Shown: positions 6,359 to 7,947 of the stretch, one piece after another | Position numbering within the stretch: position 1 is the stretch's first letter | Layout: each line of letters starts with the position of its first letter | DNA from: Acidobacteriota bacterium | Lineage (GTDB): Bacteria; Acidobacteriota; Thermoanaerobaculia; UBA5066 | Direction: 5' to 3' | Length of the DNA: 7,947 nucleotides | Assembly: GCA_016789625.1 (NCBI GenBank) | Contig: JAEUQS010000187.1 | Location: forward strand, 1-7,947 | Made by a program: the position numbers and the translations under genes | Notes under the pieces: model-generated | What the model was told of the DNA's origin: nothing | The model's input: only the letters and a program-made list of their open reading frames with translations | The model's database searches: none

Positions 6359-6405
6359 CCCAGTTATGGGTTTCCCTGGCCCTTCCGCTCCGCTCGCTTC
6401 GCTCG
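6359..6405 (+). repeat. 47-bp repeat, copy 3
   Basis: Identical core, 66 bp after copy 2, separated by 19 bases. It has the most perfect palindrome: 10-bp arms GGGAAACCCA (6353-6362) and TGGGTTTCCC (6367-6376) around GTTA, extendable by two C-G pairs with one bulged T (6351-6379). Confidence 0.9.
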
Positions 6406-6489
6406 CCTTTTTCGGCTGCGGCCTTGCGCGGGGTGGGCGTCAAGGCGTCGAGTTCGTGCCGCGAAACGCCGGAATCCGGGGTCGGATCC

Positions 6490-6517
6490 AAAAAAAATCT
6501 CGCACAAAGCGCTGTGC
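6490..6517 (-). terminator. Terminator-like hairpin plus T8 on the minus strand, or A-tract upstream of a promoter
   Basis: On the minus strand, 5-bp arms GCACA and TGTGC (6517-6502, loop GCGCTT) are followed by GAGA and eight T residues (6497-6490). The layout resembles a weak intrinsic terminator, yet no minus-strand gene leads into it. Read on the plus strand, the A8 tract lies about 20 bases upstream of the possible -35 box and could instead bend DNA or act as an UP element. Confidence 0.3.
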
Positions 6518-6518
6518 A

Positions 6519-6549
6519 TTGGACTTGACCCCCGGGACCGCGCTACACT
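6519..6549 (+). promoter_or_regulatory. Possible promoter of the OmpA-like gene
   Basis: TTGGAC (6519-6524) and TACACT (6544-6549) resemble -35 and -10 boxes with a long 19-bp spacer. A better -35 sequence, TTGACC (6525-6530), is only 13 bp from the same -10. Neither spacing is ideal. Transcription near 6556 would give a leader of about 88 nt. Confidence 0.33.
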
Positions 6550-6631
6550 AACGAACCGATCCTGACCTTGGTACATCGGCGAGGCCTCTCGTGTGGACGC
6601 GGAACCGCGCCGTAACAAACCAGGGATGGAA

Positions 6632-6638
6632 TAAGGAG
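6632..6638 (+). promoter_or_regulatory. Ribosome binding site of the OmpA-like gene
   Basis: TAAGGAG is a near-perfect Shine-Dalgarno sequence ending five bases before the ATG at 6644. It is the strongest such site in the window, suggesting high expression, as expected for an abundant envelope protein. It fixes the start, which is followed by a proper signal peptide. Confidence 0.85.
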
Positions 6639-6643
6639 ATTCG

Positions 6644-7947
6644 ATGCGACGGATTCGGACCGGACTCCTCGCCCTGCCCCTCAGTGTGGCTTTTGCGGCT
6701 CCCGTGATGGCGCAGGTGGCACCCAACGTGTCTGGTCAGAGCGGCCTCTTCCAGCTCACCAACGCCGACCTCGTCCCGGCGGGACGCTTCGCACTGGGCT
6801 TCACGTTCAACTCGAACGTGCTGGTCGCGCATCCGTCGCTCGCGCACACCGCGAACGTCGACGACCCGATGCGCTACCGGTTCAGCACGCTCGGGCTCTC
6901 GGTCGGCTTCGGCATGACCGACTGGCTGGAAGGCAGCGTGAAGATCGGGCAGGGGCAATACAACGCCTCGGAACGGGCCTGGGCCGGCGTCATCGGCGGC
7001 CATGACCGGTACGGCCGCGTGAAGCACACCGAGACCGACAAGCTCCGGATCGGTCTCAAGGCGCTCATCAACTCCGACGACCCGGTCAAGATCGCACTCT
7101 TCGGTGCCTATTACGCCCCCCTCCAGTCGAAGAACGACCTCGCCGCCCTCACCTCGAACCGGGCGGACTGGGAGTTCGGCGCCTCGGCGAACTACGGCAT
7201 CTTCACGACCCAGGTCTCGTACCTCACCGTCGGCGACTACCGGACCCCGACGCCGTTCTACGGCACGATCGACCCGGGTTTCGACATTCCGAACCAGCTC
7301 ACGTGGGGCTTCGGAGTGAACATCCCGATCGTTCCCAGCAAGCTGGCCGGCATCGCCGAGCTCAACCGGATCCACTTCGACGGCGGTGACACCCGCGCGA
7401 TCGACTACTCGGAGTTCGCTCTCGGCGCGCGCTTCGGCATCGGTGGCTCGGGCCTCTCGGCCACCGCAGCCCTGCGCACGAACATCGACTCCTGGATCAA
7501 GTACCAGAGCAACATCGGCGGCATGGTCCAGATCGGCTACGTTCCCAAGCAGCGGGCCGACGGTCCGGTGCAGAAGCTCCAGCGCGCCCAGACGGATCCC
7601 GAGCCGGCTCCGGCCCCGGCGCCCACGGCCCCCGCGACCGAGCCCGCCCAGCCGATGAGCGCGCCCATCTCCGAGCCTCCGCCGGTCAAGACCGAGACGA
7701 GCACGACCGACGAGATCCTCTTCGACGGCGCCAAGAGCCGTCTCACCAACATCGCCAAGGCCATCCTCGACGGCGTCGCGCTGCGGCTCAAGAACAACCT
7801 CTCCGCCACGTGCACCGTCGTGGGCTACACCGATCCCAAGGAAAAGGGCGGCGAGCACGCGGCTCTCGCGAAGGCCCGCGCCGAGTCCACCAAGGACTAC
7901 CTGGTGAAGCGGCACGGAATCGATGCCTCGCGCATCAAGACCGAAGT
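6644..7947 (+). CDS. Outer-membrane beta-barrel protein with C-terminal OmpA domain (3' end beyond window)
   Basis: The frame from the ATG at 6644 is open for 434 codons to the right edge. Residues 1-23 form a signal peptide (MRRIRTG, hydrophobic core, VMA before a likely cut at Q24). Residues 24-310 alternate polar and hydrophobic positions with many Gly, Tyr, Trp and Phe residues and short Asp/Asn/Gly turns, as in a beta-barrel. Residues 317-355 are a Pro/Ala/Thr-rich linker. From 356 (DEILFDGAKSRL) an OmpA-type domain begins. The family's peptidoglycan-contacting residues are visible: Asp397 in VVGYTD and Arg412 in AKARAEST, then KDYLVKRHGI. The protein probably ties the outer membrane to the cell wall, with the barrel acting as a pore or anchor. 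The end of the OmpA domain is missing. Its barrel is much longer than E. coli OmpA's eight strands need, so a larger barrel is likely. Specific substrate unknown. Confidence 0.87.
   Translation, partial: MRRIRTGLLALPLSVAFAAPVMAQVAPNVSGQSGLFQLTNADLVPAGRFALGFTFNSNVLVAHPSLAHTANVDDPMRYRFSTLGLSVGFGMTDWLEGSVKIGQGQYNASERAWAGVIGGHDRYGRVKHTETDKLRIGLKALINSDDPVKIALFGAYYAPLQSKNDLAALTSNRADWEFGASANYGIFTTQVSYLTVGDYRTPTPFYGTIDPGFDIPNQLTWGFGVNIPIVPSKLAGIAELNRIHFDGGDTRAIDYSEFALGARFGIGGSGLSATAALRTNIDSWIKYQSNIGGMVQIGYVPKQRADGPVQKLQRAQTDPEPAPAPAPTAPATEPAQPMSAPISEPPPVKTETSTTDEILFDGAKSRLTNIAKAILDGVALRLKNNLSATCTVVGYTDPKEKGGEHAALAKARAESTKDYLVKRHGIDASRIKTE

Larger units (their letters stand above)
6218..6643. other. 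426-bp intergenic region between the DUF4388 gene and the OmpA-like gene
   Basis: The first 190 bases hold the three-copy palindromic repeat array. From 6406 to 6489 I see nothing recognisable. An A8 tract (6490-6497), a small hairpin (6502-6517), a possible promoter (6519-6549) and a leader of about 90 nt with two short hairpins follow. Open frames crossing the array on the plus strand lack a ribosome binding site, and their frame shifts between copies 1 and 2, so I do not call a gene here. Confidence 0.7.

Noticed and set aside
6226..6405. CRISPR-like array (three repeats with about 20-bp spacers)
   Set aside because: The 47-bp repeats are longer and the 19-20-bp separators shorter than in usual arrays. 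Flanking parts of the separators resemble each other, and no cas gene is nearby. A hairpin-type intergenic repeat fits better.
6233..6565. Small plus-strand gene across the repeat array with GFPGPSAPLASLA-like peptides
   Set aside because: No ribosome binding site is present. The 67-bp step between copies 1 and 2 changes the reading frame, so the peptide repeat is not preserved. The 'protein' is a translation of a palindromic DNA repeat.
6548..7915. Long minus-strand open frame opposite the OmpA-like gene
   Set aside because: The plus strand has a perfect ribosome binding site, signal peptide and OmpA domain. The minus-strand translation has no recognisable pattern.

Overview
The window is GC-rich, tightly packed bacterial DNA. 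It comes from a Gram-negative, because it encodes an exported OmpA-type outer-membrane protein. A large Ser/Thr kinase with an HRDVSPQN catalytic loop and a DUF4388 protein point to Acidobacteriota or Myxococcota-like lineages. That placement is an inference from gene content, not a phylogenetic result.

Layout: (1) Positions 1-2415 on the minus strand hold one long gene, open at its 3' end. It encodes a receiver-like domain, a Pro/Ala-rich linker, a protein kinase domain and a membrane anchor. (2) An 80-bp divergent spacer (2416-2495) carries what looks like a shared, bidirectional promoter. (3) Positions 2496-6217 on the plus strand hold four genes: an MtaB-type tRNA methylthiotransferase, YebC, RuvC and a DUF4388 protein. 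Spacing is 51, 21 and 26 bp, so they may be one transcription unit. (4) A 426-bp gap (6218-6643) begins with three near-tandem copies of a palindromic repeat, then holds an A-tract, a possible promoter and a leader. (5) From 6644 to the right edge is a plus-strand gene, open at its 3' end, for a beta-barrel protein with a C-terminal OmpA peptidoglycan-binding domain.

The central genes cover tRNA modification, translation or transcription support and Holliday-junction resolution. The yebC-ruvC pair is the same neighbourhood seen in Escherichia coli, but ruvA and ruvB do not follow. The flanking genes concern signalling and the cell envelope.

I see no defence island, CRISPR array, insertion sequence, tRNA or rRNA. 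The signals most worth a second look are the kinase's degenerate receiver domain, a three-times-repeated short motif in its disordered linker, the shared promoter, the hairpin repeat array, and a duplicated hairpin in the 3' end of ruvC.
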